Below, piece after piece: positions 10,033 through 16,860 of a stretch of DNA of 64,000 nt; position 1 is the stretch's first letter, and every line of letters begins with the position of its first letter. The position numbers were made by a program, and so were the translations under genes. A model generated the notes under the pieces. The model was not told the origin of the DNA, made no database searches, and saw only the letters and a list, made by a program, of their open reading frames with translations. Where the stretch lies: the NCBI RefSeq assembly GCF_026626635.1, contig NZ_JAPNKA010000001.1, positions 2,852,001 to 2,916,000 on the forward strand. The letters run 5' to 3'. Source of the DNA: Archangium lansingense (GTDB taxonomy: Bacteria; Myxococcota; Myxococcia; Myxococcales; Myxococcaceae).

Positions 10033-10730
10033 GCCCTGCTCCTCGCGGGCACGGAGCCCGTCTGCAGTTCCTCCACCTTGCGCGCCACCGTCAGCGTTGC
10101 CCGGTGGATGAGGCTCTTCACCGCCGCCTCACTCGCCTCCAGCGCCTCCGCGATGTCCCGGTACGCCATTCCCTCGAAGCGGCACATGGTGAAGGCCGCC
10201 CGCTCCCGCTCGCTCATCGCCTTCAGCGCCTCGCCCACCGCTCGCTCCAGCTCTCGCCCCGCCAGCGCCTGGTCCGGCCTGTCTCCTTCTCCTCCCGCCA
10301 CCTCCAGCCCGCCCTCTTCCGCCTCCGCCTCCGTCGAGGTGTGCTCCACCCGGTACTCTCCTCGCCGCACCTCGTTGAGGCAGTGGTTGGTGGCCACGCG
10401 GAAGAGGAACGTCTTGAACTTCGCCGACGGCTTGTAGCTCTTCGCATTGCGGTACAGCTTCACGAAGATGTCTTGCGTCAGCTCCTCGGCCCGCTCCCGG
10501 TCTCCGACGAAGCGCAACGCGAAGCGCGCCACGCTCACGTGGTACCGGTCGAACAGCAGCGCGAATGCCCGCCGGTCGCCCGCCGCCACCTTCAGCATCA
10601 TCTGTGCGTCCGAGTCCGCTTCCACGCTCTCGTCCAACCCGGGACCCCAGAAATCGTTGCGGGGCAATTTCGCGCCGAGCCTACTGGAGCCCCCACCTAC
10701 GTCTCCTTTGGAGGTGGGATGAGGGCCCAC
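10029..10730 (-). CDS. ECF-type RNA polymerase sigma factor
   Basis: Sigma-70 family, extracytoplasmic-function type. Region 2 is visible as DRRAFALLFDRYHVSVARFALRFVG followed by ERAEELTQDIFVKLYRN, and region 4 as LKAMSERERAAFTMCRFEGMAYRDIAEAL with the recognition helix SEAAVKSLIHRA. An acidic Glu/Gly linker separates them. The frame opens at 10730 but the first ~35 residues are not sigma-like, so the true start may be further in (for example a TTG near residue 32). It heads an overlapping operon with its anti-sigma factor, DUF3106 protein, small acidic protein and kinase, and probably activates its own promoter. Confidence 0.92.
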   Translation of the reverse strand: MGPHPTSKGDVGGGSSRLGAKLPRNDFWGPGLDESVEADSDAQMMLKVAAGDRRAFALLFDRYHVSVARFALRFVGDRERAEELTQDIFVKLYRNAKSYKPSAKFKTFLFRVATNHCLNEVRRGEYRVEHTSTEAEAEEGGLEVAGGEGDRPDQALAGRELERAVGEALKAMSERERAAFTMCRFEGMAYRDIAEALEASEAAVKSLIHRATLTVARKVEELQTGSVPARSRA

Positions 10731-10866
10731 ATCTCTTCGGGCGGACGGGGAGGTGTCGCCCGGAAGGCGTCGGGGTGGCCCCGGCGTCGGCTGGCGGAAG
10801 CTCTATTAAGGAGGGAGCGCCGGGAGGCTTTGAAGGGGAGGGGAGCCGGCCGTTACAGTCCCGGCC
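10731..10866. other. divergent intergenic region
   Basis: This gap separates the minus-strand sigma operon from a plus-strand membrane-protein gene and should hold both promoters. It is very G-rich. I could not assign a consensus element with confidence. Confidence 0.4.
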
Positions 10867-11628
10867 GTGTCCAGCACCACCCACACACGCCCGCCCGGCT
10901 CCGGTTCCCGTGAGGGCGAGCCAGGGGAAGAAGGGAGCGCGGAGCTGCCCTCCCTGGCTCCCTGGGAGGAGCCGGCCAGCCTCGCCGTGCCCGAGCCGGC
11001 GCCGGGACAGGTACTCGCCCTCGTGCAGGAGGGGCGGGCGGCGGCCACCGAGGCCGAGCGCGCGCTGGTGGCGGGGAAGCTGAACCAGGCGCTGGACGCA
11101 CTGGCGGCTGGAAGGGGCTCGCGGGAGGCGGCGGACCTGCTCCATCAGCTCCTGGAGGACGGCCAGCTCGCGGGGCTGGAGGAGGCAGGGGGCCGCACGT
11201 GCCGGGCCGCGGCCATCGAGGCGCTGACGAAGTTCGGCTTCCCCTACGCACTGGAGGTTCGCCCGGAGGACCTGGCCTGGCTGCGCGACGAGACCGGGGA
11301 CGCCCAGGTCTCCCCGTGGGCGCCCACGATGGCCGGGACGGTCCTGGTGGCGGGCATCGTCGCCCAGTGGGTGCTCCCCTCCCTGATGGGAGAGCCCCTC
11401 CGGGGGTCGGTGCTGCCCCTCACCCTCCTCATGGGGCTGATGCTGATGACCCTGGTGCCGGGGGTGTTGGGCCCTGAACGCTCGGCGTCGAAGCGGGCGG
11501 GCCTGCTGGGGCTGCTCGTCCTGTCGCTCGTTCAGCTATACCTGGGTGTCTTCGGCGGTTACTACGGAGCCCTCAGCGGGGTGGCTGGACTGTTGGCCTG
11601 GCTGCTCCTCATGCTGCCTCGGCGCTGA
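10867..11628 (+). CDS. hypothetical integral membrane protein
   Basis: Unrecognised, 253 residues. The N-terminal 150 residues are soluble, with a Pro/Glu-rich start and an Ala/Leu-rich helical part that looks like a HEAT- or TPR-like bundle (around [21 protein letters not shown]). The C-terminal 100 residues contain about four membrane helices ([57 protein letters not shown] and [13 protein letters not shown]). The start GTG 10867 gives the full frame. It lies immediately upstream of recA on the same strand, 109 bases away. Confidence 0.75.
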   Translation: MSSTTHTRPPGSGSREGEPGEEGSAELPSLAPWEEPASLAVPEPAPGQVLALVQEGRAAATEAERALVAGKLNQALDALAAGRGSREAADLLHQLLEDGQLAGLEEAGGRTCRAAAIEALTKFGFPYALEVRPEDLAWLRDETGDAQVSPWAPTMAGTVLVAGIVAQWVLPSLMGEPLRGSVLPLTLLMGLMLMTLVPGVLGPERSASKRAGLLGLLVLSLVQLYLGVFGGYYGALSGVAGLLAWLLLMLPRR

Positions 11629-11678
11629 ACGCCGTGGGTCATGTCAGAGGGATGGACTAGGGTCATCCTTACGCGATA

Positions 11679-11695
11679 CTAAACGCGGGTTCAGG
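11679..11695 (+). promoter_or_regulatory. Myxococcus-type LexA (SOS) box of recA
   Basis: CTAAACGCGGGTTCAGG agrees at 16 of 17 positions with the consensus I recall for Myxococcus xanthus LexA, CTRHAMRYBYGTTCAGS. It lies 43 bases upstream of the recA ATG, where a repressor would block transcription until DNA damage. Confidence 0.75.
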
Positions 11696-11737
11696 TGGGC
11701 CGGGGTGGCTCGCCGCATACGCAAGGAGCAAGACGAA

Positions 11738-12823
11738 ATGGCCGTGAATCCAGAGAAGGAGAAGGCGATCGAACTGGCGATGTCCGCTGTGGAGCGCCAG
11801 TTCGGTAAGGGGTCCATCATGCGGCTCGGAAACGAGGAGCCGCTGGTCCGGGATGTTCAGGCCATTTCGACGGGAAGCGTCTCGCTCGACATCGCGCTGG
11901 GCGTGGGCGGTGTGCCGAAGGGCCGCATCGTTGAAATCTACGGGCCGGAGTCTTCCGGTAAGACGACCCTCTGCCTTCACATCGTGGCCGAGGCGCAGAA
12001 GCGCGGCGGCGTGGCCGGCTACATCGACGCCGAGCACGCGCTGGACATCGGCTACGCGCGCAAGCTGGGTGTGCGCACCGATGACCTGCTGCTGAGCCAG
12101 CCGGACACGGGCGAGCAGGCGCTGGAGATCGCCGAGATGCTGGTGCGCTCGGGCGCCATCGACGTGCTGGTGGTGGACTCGGTGGCGGCGCTGGTGCCGA
12201 AGGCCGAGCTCGAGGGCGAGATGGGCGATGCGCACATGGGTGTGCAGGCCCGACTGATGAGCCAGGCGCTGCGCAAGCTGACCGGTACCATCAGCAAGAG
12301 CCAGACGTGCGTCATCTTCATCAACCAGATTCGTATGAAGATTGGCGTGATGTTCGGCAACCCCGAGACGACGACGGGCGGTAACGCGCTGAAGTTCTAC
12401 GCGTCGCAGCGCCTGGACATCCGTCGCGTGGGCGCCATCAAGAATGGCGAGAACGTGGTGGGCAGCCGCACCCGCGTGAAGGTGGTGAAGAACAAGGTGG
12501 CGCCTCCGTTCAAGGAGGTCGAGTTCGACATCATGTACGGCACGGGTATCTCGAAGGAGGGAGACCTCATCGACCTGGCGTCCAACGACGGCATCGTCGA
12601 GAAGAGCGGAAGCTGGTTCTCCTTCAAGGGCGAGCGGATCGGCCAGGGCCGTGAGAACGCGAAGGACTACCTGCGCGACCACCCCGAGGTGCGCGTGGAG
12701 GTGGAGCGGCAGGTGATGGAGAAGTACGGCATCGGCAAGCCGGCTGCGCCCGCCGCGGCTCCGGCCGAGGAGGCTCCCGCCGAGCCCTCCGAGAAGCGCC
12801 AGCGCGTGAAGGCCGTGAAGTAG
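11738..12823 (+). CDS. recA: recombinase RecA
   Basis: RecA forms ATP-dependent filaments on single-stranded DNA, drives strand exchange and triggers LexA self-cleavage. Walker A GPESSGKT lies at residues 69-76. The DNA-binding loop region [20 protein letters not shown] and the ADP-contacting [12 protein letters not shown] segment are intact, and the C-terminal domain ends in a Lys/Arg-rich tail rather than the usual acidic one. It is 361 residues; ATG 11738 has AAGGAG nine bases upstream, and the longer frame upstream is leader. The segment from residue 253 to the terminator is duplicated 3.8 kb downstream, so this copy may have received its 3' end from an incoming element while staying functional. 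Confidence 0.98.
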   Translation: MAVNPEKEKAIELAMSAVERQFGKGSIMRLGNEEPLVRDVQAISTGSVSLDIALGVGGVPKGRIVEIYGPESSGKTTLCLHIVAEAQKRGGVAGYIDAEHALDIGYARKLGVRTDDLLLSQPDTGEQALEIAEMLVRSGAIDVLVVDSVAALVPKAELEGEMGDAHMGVQARLMSQALRKLTGTISKSQTCVIFINQIRMKIGVMFGNPETTTGGNALKFYASQRLDIRRVGAIKNGENVVGSRTRVKVVKNKVAPPFKEVEFDIMYGTGISKEGDLIDLASNDGIVEKSGSWFSFKGERIGQGRENAKDYLRDHPEVRVEVERQVMEKYGIGKPAAPAAAPAEEAPAEPSEKRQRVKAVK

Positions 12824-12889
12824 TCCGAGCCTTGTGTGCCTGAAGTACCCAGGGGCCGTCTCCCGAGAGGGGGGCGGCCCCTTACTTTT
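12494..12889 (+). repeat. direct repeat, copy 1: recA codons 253-361 plus terminator
   Basis: This ~396-base segment recurs at 16292-16687 without insertions or deletions and with nine base differences that I count (four in the first 15 bases, two in one codon near the C-terminus, three after the stop codon). It forms the left boundary of the FRG/DUF262/methyltransferase island. Confidence 0.95.
12852..12889 (+). terminator. recA terminator
   Basis: GGGGCCG (12852-12858) pairs with CGGCCCC (12875-12881), with an inner CTCCC/GAGGG-type pairing, followed by TTACTTTT. The same structure is copied in the second repeat. Confidence 0.85.
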
Positions 12890-12936
12890 GGTAGCTCTTC
12901 GGGGCCTACCATTACATCGGCGGGGCTCGCAAGGTG

Positions 12937-12950
12937 TTCTAGCGCTAGAA
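12937..12950. promoter_or_regulatory. perfect 14-base palindrome at the start of the island
   Basis: TTCTAGCGCTAGAA lies just after the recA terminator and about 165 bases before the FRG gene. It could be an operator of the island or a recombination site; nothing in the sequence decides. Confidence 0.35.
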
Positions 12951-13001
12951 TGTGTTGCCAAAGGCTCGTGAGCTAACCTAGTTCGCTACATTAGTATCAA
13001 G

Positions 13002-13057
13002 GACCCGGGCTCTCCGGGTCTTTCTGCCTCATCCCCCCTTTCCCGCTTGGGGGGATG
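13002..13057 (+). other. two hairpins in the leader of the FRG gene
   Basis: GACCCGG / CCGGGTC (13002-13020) is followed by TTTCT and looks like a terminator. CATCCCCCC / GGGGGGATG (13030-13057) has a 10-base loop and no T-run. Together they may insulate the island from recA read-through or attenuate the island's transcript. Confidence 0.5.
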
Positions 13058-13113
13058 CTTAGAGCCCTCTATTACCTCTTGAATGAGCACTACATGCATC
13101 CGACAATTGCTGC

Positions 13114-14001
13114 ATGTCGGCCAGTTCGCCCCCCAGTAGTGCACCGCCAGCCCCTGCTACTGTAGCGCCAGCCCCTGCTACTGTAGCGCCAGCCCCCTCG
13201 TATTCGGTCAAAACCATTACTACGCTGGGGGAATATTCTGAGCTGGTTGAGAAGGTGAGCCAGTTCTCTGAGCAGGGTCTTTGGTATCGAGGTTGTGGAA
13301 CCTGCAAACACACTCTTATTCCCTCGCTTTACAGGCATCCCACCAAGAAGGATGTCAATAGCATCATCGCAATGGAGGTTGAGCTGCTTCGGCGCTTCAA
13401 GCAACGCTCTGTTCCTTATCTCACCAGAGCCGTGCATGAGCCATGGGACTACCTTTTCCTTATGCAGCACTTCGGAGTCCCGACTCGTCTTCTTGACTGG
13501 ACCGAAAATCCTCACATCGCATTGTTCTTCGCACTGACTTCTCCGCCCGCGAATAGCAATACGCCGACAGATGATGCAGCAGTGTGGGTTTTGGACCCGG
13601 TCGCGTGGAACAGAAGTGCGCTAAATCACCTATCGTATAAACGCGGAATCTTGTCTGGGACAGACGAGCATTTGAAGGGCTATATGCCTCGGTCAGAGAA
13701 TGTAGATGTAGACCTCATACCCAATGAGCCGGTTGCTCTGTACGGAACGCATAATAGCCCAAGAATAGTGGCTCAGCGTGGAGCCTTCACTGTGTTTGGC
13801 AAAGAAGTAACTCCTATGGAGGAAAGCCACGCTAGAATCAAGGCTCACAGCGATGTGCTGACAAGGGTAGTGATTCCAAGTGGTACGATTCTTTCGCTCC
13901 GCTCTTCCCTCGCTAAGATAGGTATTACCGACTCGGTAATATTCCCAGATCTTGATGGGTTGGCCAAGGAATTGAAGCGGTACTCCGGATTCCAGGTTTG
14001 A
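13114..14001 (+). CDS. FRG-domain protein (first gene of the recA-linked island)
   Basis: A 295-residue cytoplasmic protein of the FRG family. After a low-complexity Ala/Pro/Thr N-terminus (residues 1-30, built on a 21-base DNA repeat) it shows WYRG at residues 57-60, a basic LIPSLYR segment, HFGVPTRLLDWT at 119-130 followed by NPHIALFFAL, RIVAQRGAFTVFG near 217-229 and a C-terminal FPDLDGLAKELKRY. These are hallmarks of FRG proteins, which recur in phage-defence neighbourhoods; biochemical function is unknown to me. ATG 13114 is the only workable start, as the nearby upstream ATGs hit stops. It lies four bases before the DUF262 gene, so they are co-transcribed. Codons are visibly more A/T-rich than in the flanks, which indicates transfer. 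Confidence 0.85.
   Translation: MSASSPPSSAPPAPATVAPAPATVAPAPSYSVKTITTLGEYSELVEKVSQFSEQGLWYRGCGTCKHTLIPSLYRHPTKKDVNSIIAMEVELLRRFKQRSVPYLTRAVHEPWDYLFLMQHFGVPTRLLDWTENPHIALFFALTSPPANSNTPTDDAAVWVLDPVAWNRSALNHLSYKRGILSGTDEHLKGYMPRSENVDVDLIPNEPVALYGTHNSPRIVAQRGAFTVFGKEVTPMEESHARIKAHSDVLTRVVIPSGTILSLRSSLAKIGITDSVIFPDLDGLAKELKRYSGFQV
13147..13196 (+). repeat. 21-base tandem repeat in the FRG gene
   Basis: Two exact 21-base units (13147-13167 and 13168-13188) and a partial third encode Ala-Pro-Ala-Thr-Val-Ala-Pro repeats in the N-terminal linker. Copy number could vary by slippage without breaking the frame, since 21 is a multiple of three. Confidence 0.85.
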
Positions 14002-14005
14002 ATCT

Positions 14006-15091
14006 ATGTTCAAGATACGGCCCTTCGAAGCTCGCACCCTTGCGTGGTGGAATGATGAGCGGGAAAATATTGATATGAACCCGCCCTACCAGCGCCGAGG
14101 AGGTGTCTGGAAAGCCAAGCAAAAGGCGTACTTGATTGATTCAATATTGAATGGGTTTGATCTGCCTAAGATTTATATAGCAGATTTTACGTACACGAAC
14201 ACGTCGCTGAATCTTAGTAGGAAGCCATATGCGGTCATTGATGGGCGCCAGCGTCTTGAGTCGATATTCGAATTCTTCGATGGCACATTGCCTTTGGCGA
14301 AAGACTTCTTGCTGGAAGACCAGCCTGATGTTGATCTCGGTGGTTTTACATATAAAGAACTGAAGATGCAGTACCCGAAGATTGCCAGTAAGTTTGAGAA
14401 TTTTAATATCACAACAATGAGCGTGATTTCTGATGAGGCAGCCAGAATCAACGACTTGTTCGTGAGGCTCAACAGCAGTAAGCCTCTAACTGGCGCCGAA
14501 ATTCGCAATGCTATGCCGGGCCCAGGCTCTGAGATTGTAAGGCGCCTGTCCAGTCACCGGCTATTGACCGCGTGCGTAAGTTTCAAGACGGCTCGAGCCC
14601 AAGATCGCAACGTGGCAGCGAAGTTACTTCTGATCGAGTTTCTGGGCGATTTTGCAGATACTAAAAAGGCCCAACTGGACAAGCTGATTCATAAGCCAGA
14701 GCGACTTGCTGCGCGAGCTGAGGCAAACCCGACAGAGCTAGAGAGGGCCGAGGAGCGAGTTGTAGATAATATGAACCGGATGGTTCATGCATTCTCAGAA
14801 AAGGATCCGCTTCTGTCCTCTGAAGGACCCGTTGTTGTCTATTATTGGTTCTTCCGACACTATTCGTCAGTCGATGGGAAAATCCTTCGCGCATTTCTGG
14901 CTGAGTTTCAAGGCCAACGAGATGAAAACAAGGAACAAGTTCGTCAGGGGAATAGTGCGGACGAGGAACTCTCGAAGTACGAGACTCTGAGCCGCAATAC
15001 TAATGATCAGAGCAGCCTTCGAGAGCGGTTTAAAATTCTGGTTAGGCGTTTTGAATTGTATAGAAAAGAGCGGAGACTGCTGAGCGTTTGA
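14006..15091 (+). CDS. DUF262-domain protein (GmrSD/ParB-Srx-like)
   Basis: A 361-residue protein whose N-terminal ~200 residues match DUF262, the ParB/sulfiredoxin-like domain of GmrS-type restriction proteins: PPYQRRGGVW at residues 26-35 and the nucleotide-handling signature VIDGRQRL at 77-84, followed by FVRLNSSKPLTGAEIRNAM. The C-terminal 150 residues are helical and charged. The DUF1524 HNH-nuclease domain that accompanies DUF262 in GmrSD enzymes is absent, so any nuclease activity would come from elsewhere. ATG 14006 follows the FRG stop by four bases; the methyltransferase starts 22 bases after its stop. Likely role: NTP-dependent sensor or regulator in a defence system (inference). 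Confidence 0.88.
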   Translation: MFKIRPFEARTLAWWNDERENIDMNPPYQRRGGVWKAKQKAYLIDSILNGFDLPKIYIADFTYTNTSLNLSRKPYAVIDGRQRLESIFEFFDGTLPLAKDFLLEDQPDVDLGGFTYKELKMQYPKIASKFENFNITTMSVISDEAARINDLFVRLNSSKPLTGAEIRNAMPGPGSEIVRRLSSHRLLTACVSFKTARAQDRNVAAKLLLIEFLGDFADTKKAQLDKLIHKPERLAARAEANPTELERAEERVVDNMNRMVHAFSEKDPLLSSEGPVVVYYWFFRHYSSVDGKILRAFLAEFQGQRDENKEQVRQGNSADEELSKYETLSRNTNDQSSLRERFKILVRRFELYRKERRLLSV

Positions 15092-15113
15092 GGTAGACAC
15101 ACGTTCCGCGACC

Positions 15114-16232
15114 ATGGCAATGGAGGCGTCAGCTAAGACATATAAAACTGCAGAGGCTCGATGGGCGGGCATAGGTCCCTACTATGCGATGTTTCCCTCT
15201 CAGTTTGCGGATGCAGTGATTGCTCAATATACCAGCTCAGGAGATCTGGTTTTTGATCCATTCGCAGGAAGAGGGACTGCAGTATTTAGTGCTACAGCGC
15301 AATCAAGAATCGGCGTAGGGGTTGAGATTAACCCAGTAGGATGGATCTACTCGCAAGCCAAGCTTCATCCAGCCTCTTGTGAGGAGGTTTCTCGCCGCTA
15401 TTTGGAGCTTAGGGAGAGTTCTGTCAGCTATGGTGCAGCAGCCAAGACCCTTCCTCCGTTCTTTCATAAATGCTTCAGCGTGGATGTGCGGCGCTACCTT
15501 TTGGCTGCGCGAACGGAGTTGTGTTGGAAGAGTCGAGCGACCGATTGGACCGCCATGGCCCTATTGTTGGTTCATTTGCATGGTAAAAAGGGAACTGCCT
15601 TGTCGAATCAGCTCCACCAAGCAAAGGCAATGGCTCCAGACTATGCTCTGAAATGGTGGACTGAAAGGCGCTTGAGTCCGCCACGGATAGATCCTGCAAA
15701 GTTTCTCATAAGTCGGCTTTCTTGGCGCTATGCAAAGGGAATTCCCTCTAGAACGGAAAGCAGGGTCTTGTTGGGCGACAGTGTCGAGTTGCTTCCAAAA
15801 TTGATTGGAGAAGTTCGTTGCAGCAAAATGCGACGAGCAAGGTTGCTTTTTACGTCGCCGCCATACTTTGCAGTTACAAATTACCACTACGACCAGTGGC
15901 TTCGGCTTTGGCTGCTTGGTGGATCAACAACCCCAGCTAGGCAGCCTAGTAGTGGCGTGCATCAGAATCGTTTCGAGAATTTTGAGGCTTACAGAAAACT
16001 GCTATTTTCCGTATTCTTGGGCTCGTCTGAAATTCTGATGCGCTCCGCTTCTGTTTATGTTAGGACAAGTAGGCGACCGGAGACGTTTGAAACGACCATG
16101 GACGCTTTGAGAAACGCCTTTCCGCGAAAGAAGCTCAGACTCACGGAGCGGCCATTCTTGCGCCCCACTCAAACGCACTTGTTCGGCGATCACGGAATCA
16201 AGCAAGGTGAGGTTGATATTGTTCTGACTTGA
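15114..16232 (+). CDS. DNA methyltransferase with permuted catalytic motifs
   Basis: A 372-residue SAM-dependent DNA methylase. The N-terminus has [13 protein letters not shown] (motif X-like), then the SAM-binding DPFAGRGT at residues 48-55 and VGVEINP as motif II. The catalytic motif TSPPY comes late, at about 247-251, before an aromatic stretch ([11 protein letters not shown]). TSPPY is typical of N4-cytosine methylases, but there the usual order is TSPPY first and DPFxGxGT last; here the order is reversed. The middle ~190 residues probably include target recognition. It would modify host DNA for self-discrimination, with the FRG and DUF262 products as candidate effectors. ATG 15114 (or 15120) starts 22 bases after the DUF262 stop. 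The gene ends 60 bases before the second recA repeat. Confidence 0.82.
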   Translation: MAMEASAKTYKTAEARWAGIGPYYAMFPSQFADAVIAQYTSSGDLVFDPFAGRGTAVFSATAQSRIGVGVEINPVGWIYSQAKLHPASCEEVSRRYLELRESSVSYGAAAKTLPPFFHKCFSVDVRRYLLAARTELCWKSRATDWTAMALLLVHLHGKKGTALSNQLHQAKAMAPDYALKWWTERRLSPPRIDPAKFLISRLSWRYAKGIPSRTESRVLLGDSVELLPKLIGEVRCSKMRRARLLFTSPPYFAVTNYHYDQWLRLWLLGGSTTPARQPSSGVHQNRFENFEAYRKLLFSVFLGSSEILMRSASVYVRTSRRPETFETTMDALRNAFPRKKLRLTERPFLRPTQTHLFGDHGIKQGEVDIVLT

Positions 16233-16621
16233 TTTCGAGAAGTGTGTTGTCTGCACTCGTTCACGAAATCATCCCGTCATGGGGCGTCGAGAAGGTAATG
16301 CCTCCATTCAAGGAGGTCGAGTTCGACATCATGTACGGCACGGGTATCTCGAAGGAGGGAGACCTCATCGACCTGGCGTCCAACGACGGCATCGTCGAGA
16401 AGAGCGGAAGCTGGTTCTCCTTCAAGGGCGAGCGGATCGGCCAGGGCCGTGAGAACGCGAAGGACTACCTGCGCGACCACCCCGAGGTGCGCGTGGAGGT
16501 GGAGCGGCAGGTGATGGAGAAGTACGGCATCGGCAAGCCGGCTGCGCCCGCCGCGGCTCCGGTTGAGGAGGCTCCCGCCGAGCCCTCCGAGAAGCGCCAG
16601 CGCGTGAAGGCCGTGAAGTAG
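16229..16621 (+). pseudogene. RecA C-terminal fragment (duplicated 3' end of recA)
   Basis: This frame encodes RecA residues 255-361 fused to ~23 unrelated N-terminal residues; the fragment lacks the Walker A and DNA-binding core, so it cannot act as a recombinase. Within the shared region the protein differs from intact RecA by a single Ala-to-Val change and has no stop. At the left edge the codon GCG is ATG (16298-16300), preceded by GAGAAGG, so a 107-residue free RecA C-terminal domain could be translated. It is most simply the displaced original 3' end of recA left after the island inserted, but expression cannot be excluded. Confidence 0.85.
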
Positions 16622-16687
16622 TCCGAGCCTTGCGTGCCTGAAGTACCGAGGGGCCGTCTCCCGAGAGGGGGGCGGCCCCTTGCTTTT
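16292..16687 (+). repeat. direct repeat, copy 2: recA 3' end plus terminator
   Basis: Second copy of 12494-12889, offset 3798 bases, about 98% identical by direct comparison. Similarity stops abruptly on the right after CTTTT (16687). Left of 16292 there is no further similarity to recA. Confidence 0.95.
16650..16687 (+). terminator. duplicated recA terminator
   Basis: The same GGGGCCG / CGGCCCC stem as in the first copy, followed by TTGCTTTT. It would end transcription coming from the island. Confidence 0.8.
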
Positions 16688-16860
16688 CGAGCCCGACGCG
16701 CCCGTGACCCGGGCCGACGCCTCCCGTGAAGTCCTGCTGAAGGCTTCGCATCTGGCTTCAATCCGCCCGGGTTGACACTTGCCCGGTGGAGCCCTCCGTT
16801 TGCGCGGGGAGGCGGGCCTTCCGGAGCATGCGAGCCCCTCTTCGCACGGGAGCTGCCTGC

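Noticed and set aside
12890..13113. tRNA gene as insertion site of the island
   Set aside because: No sequence in the gap folds as a cloverleaf or carries the T-loop consensus; the recA repeat explains the boundary better.
13147..13196. CRISPR-like repeats
   Set aside because: The 21-base units are directly adjacent with no spacers and encode a linker in frame.
12823..16291. Integrase or transposase gene in the island
   Set aside because: All three coding frames are accounted for by FRG, DUF262 and methylase proteins; no further coding frame of sufficient size is present.
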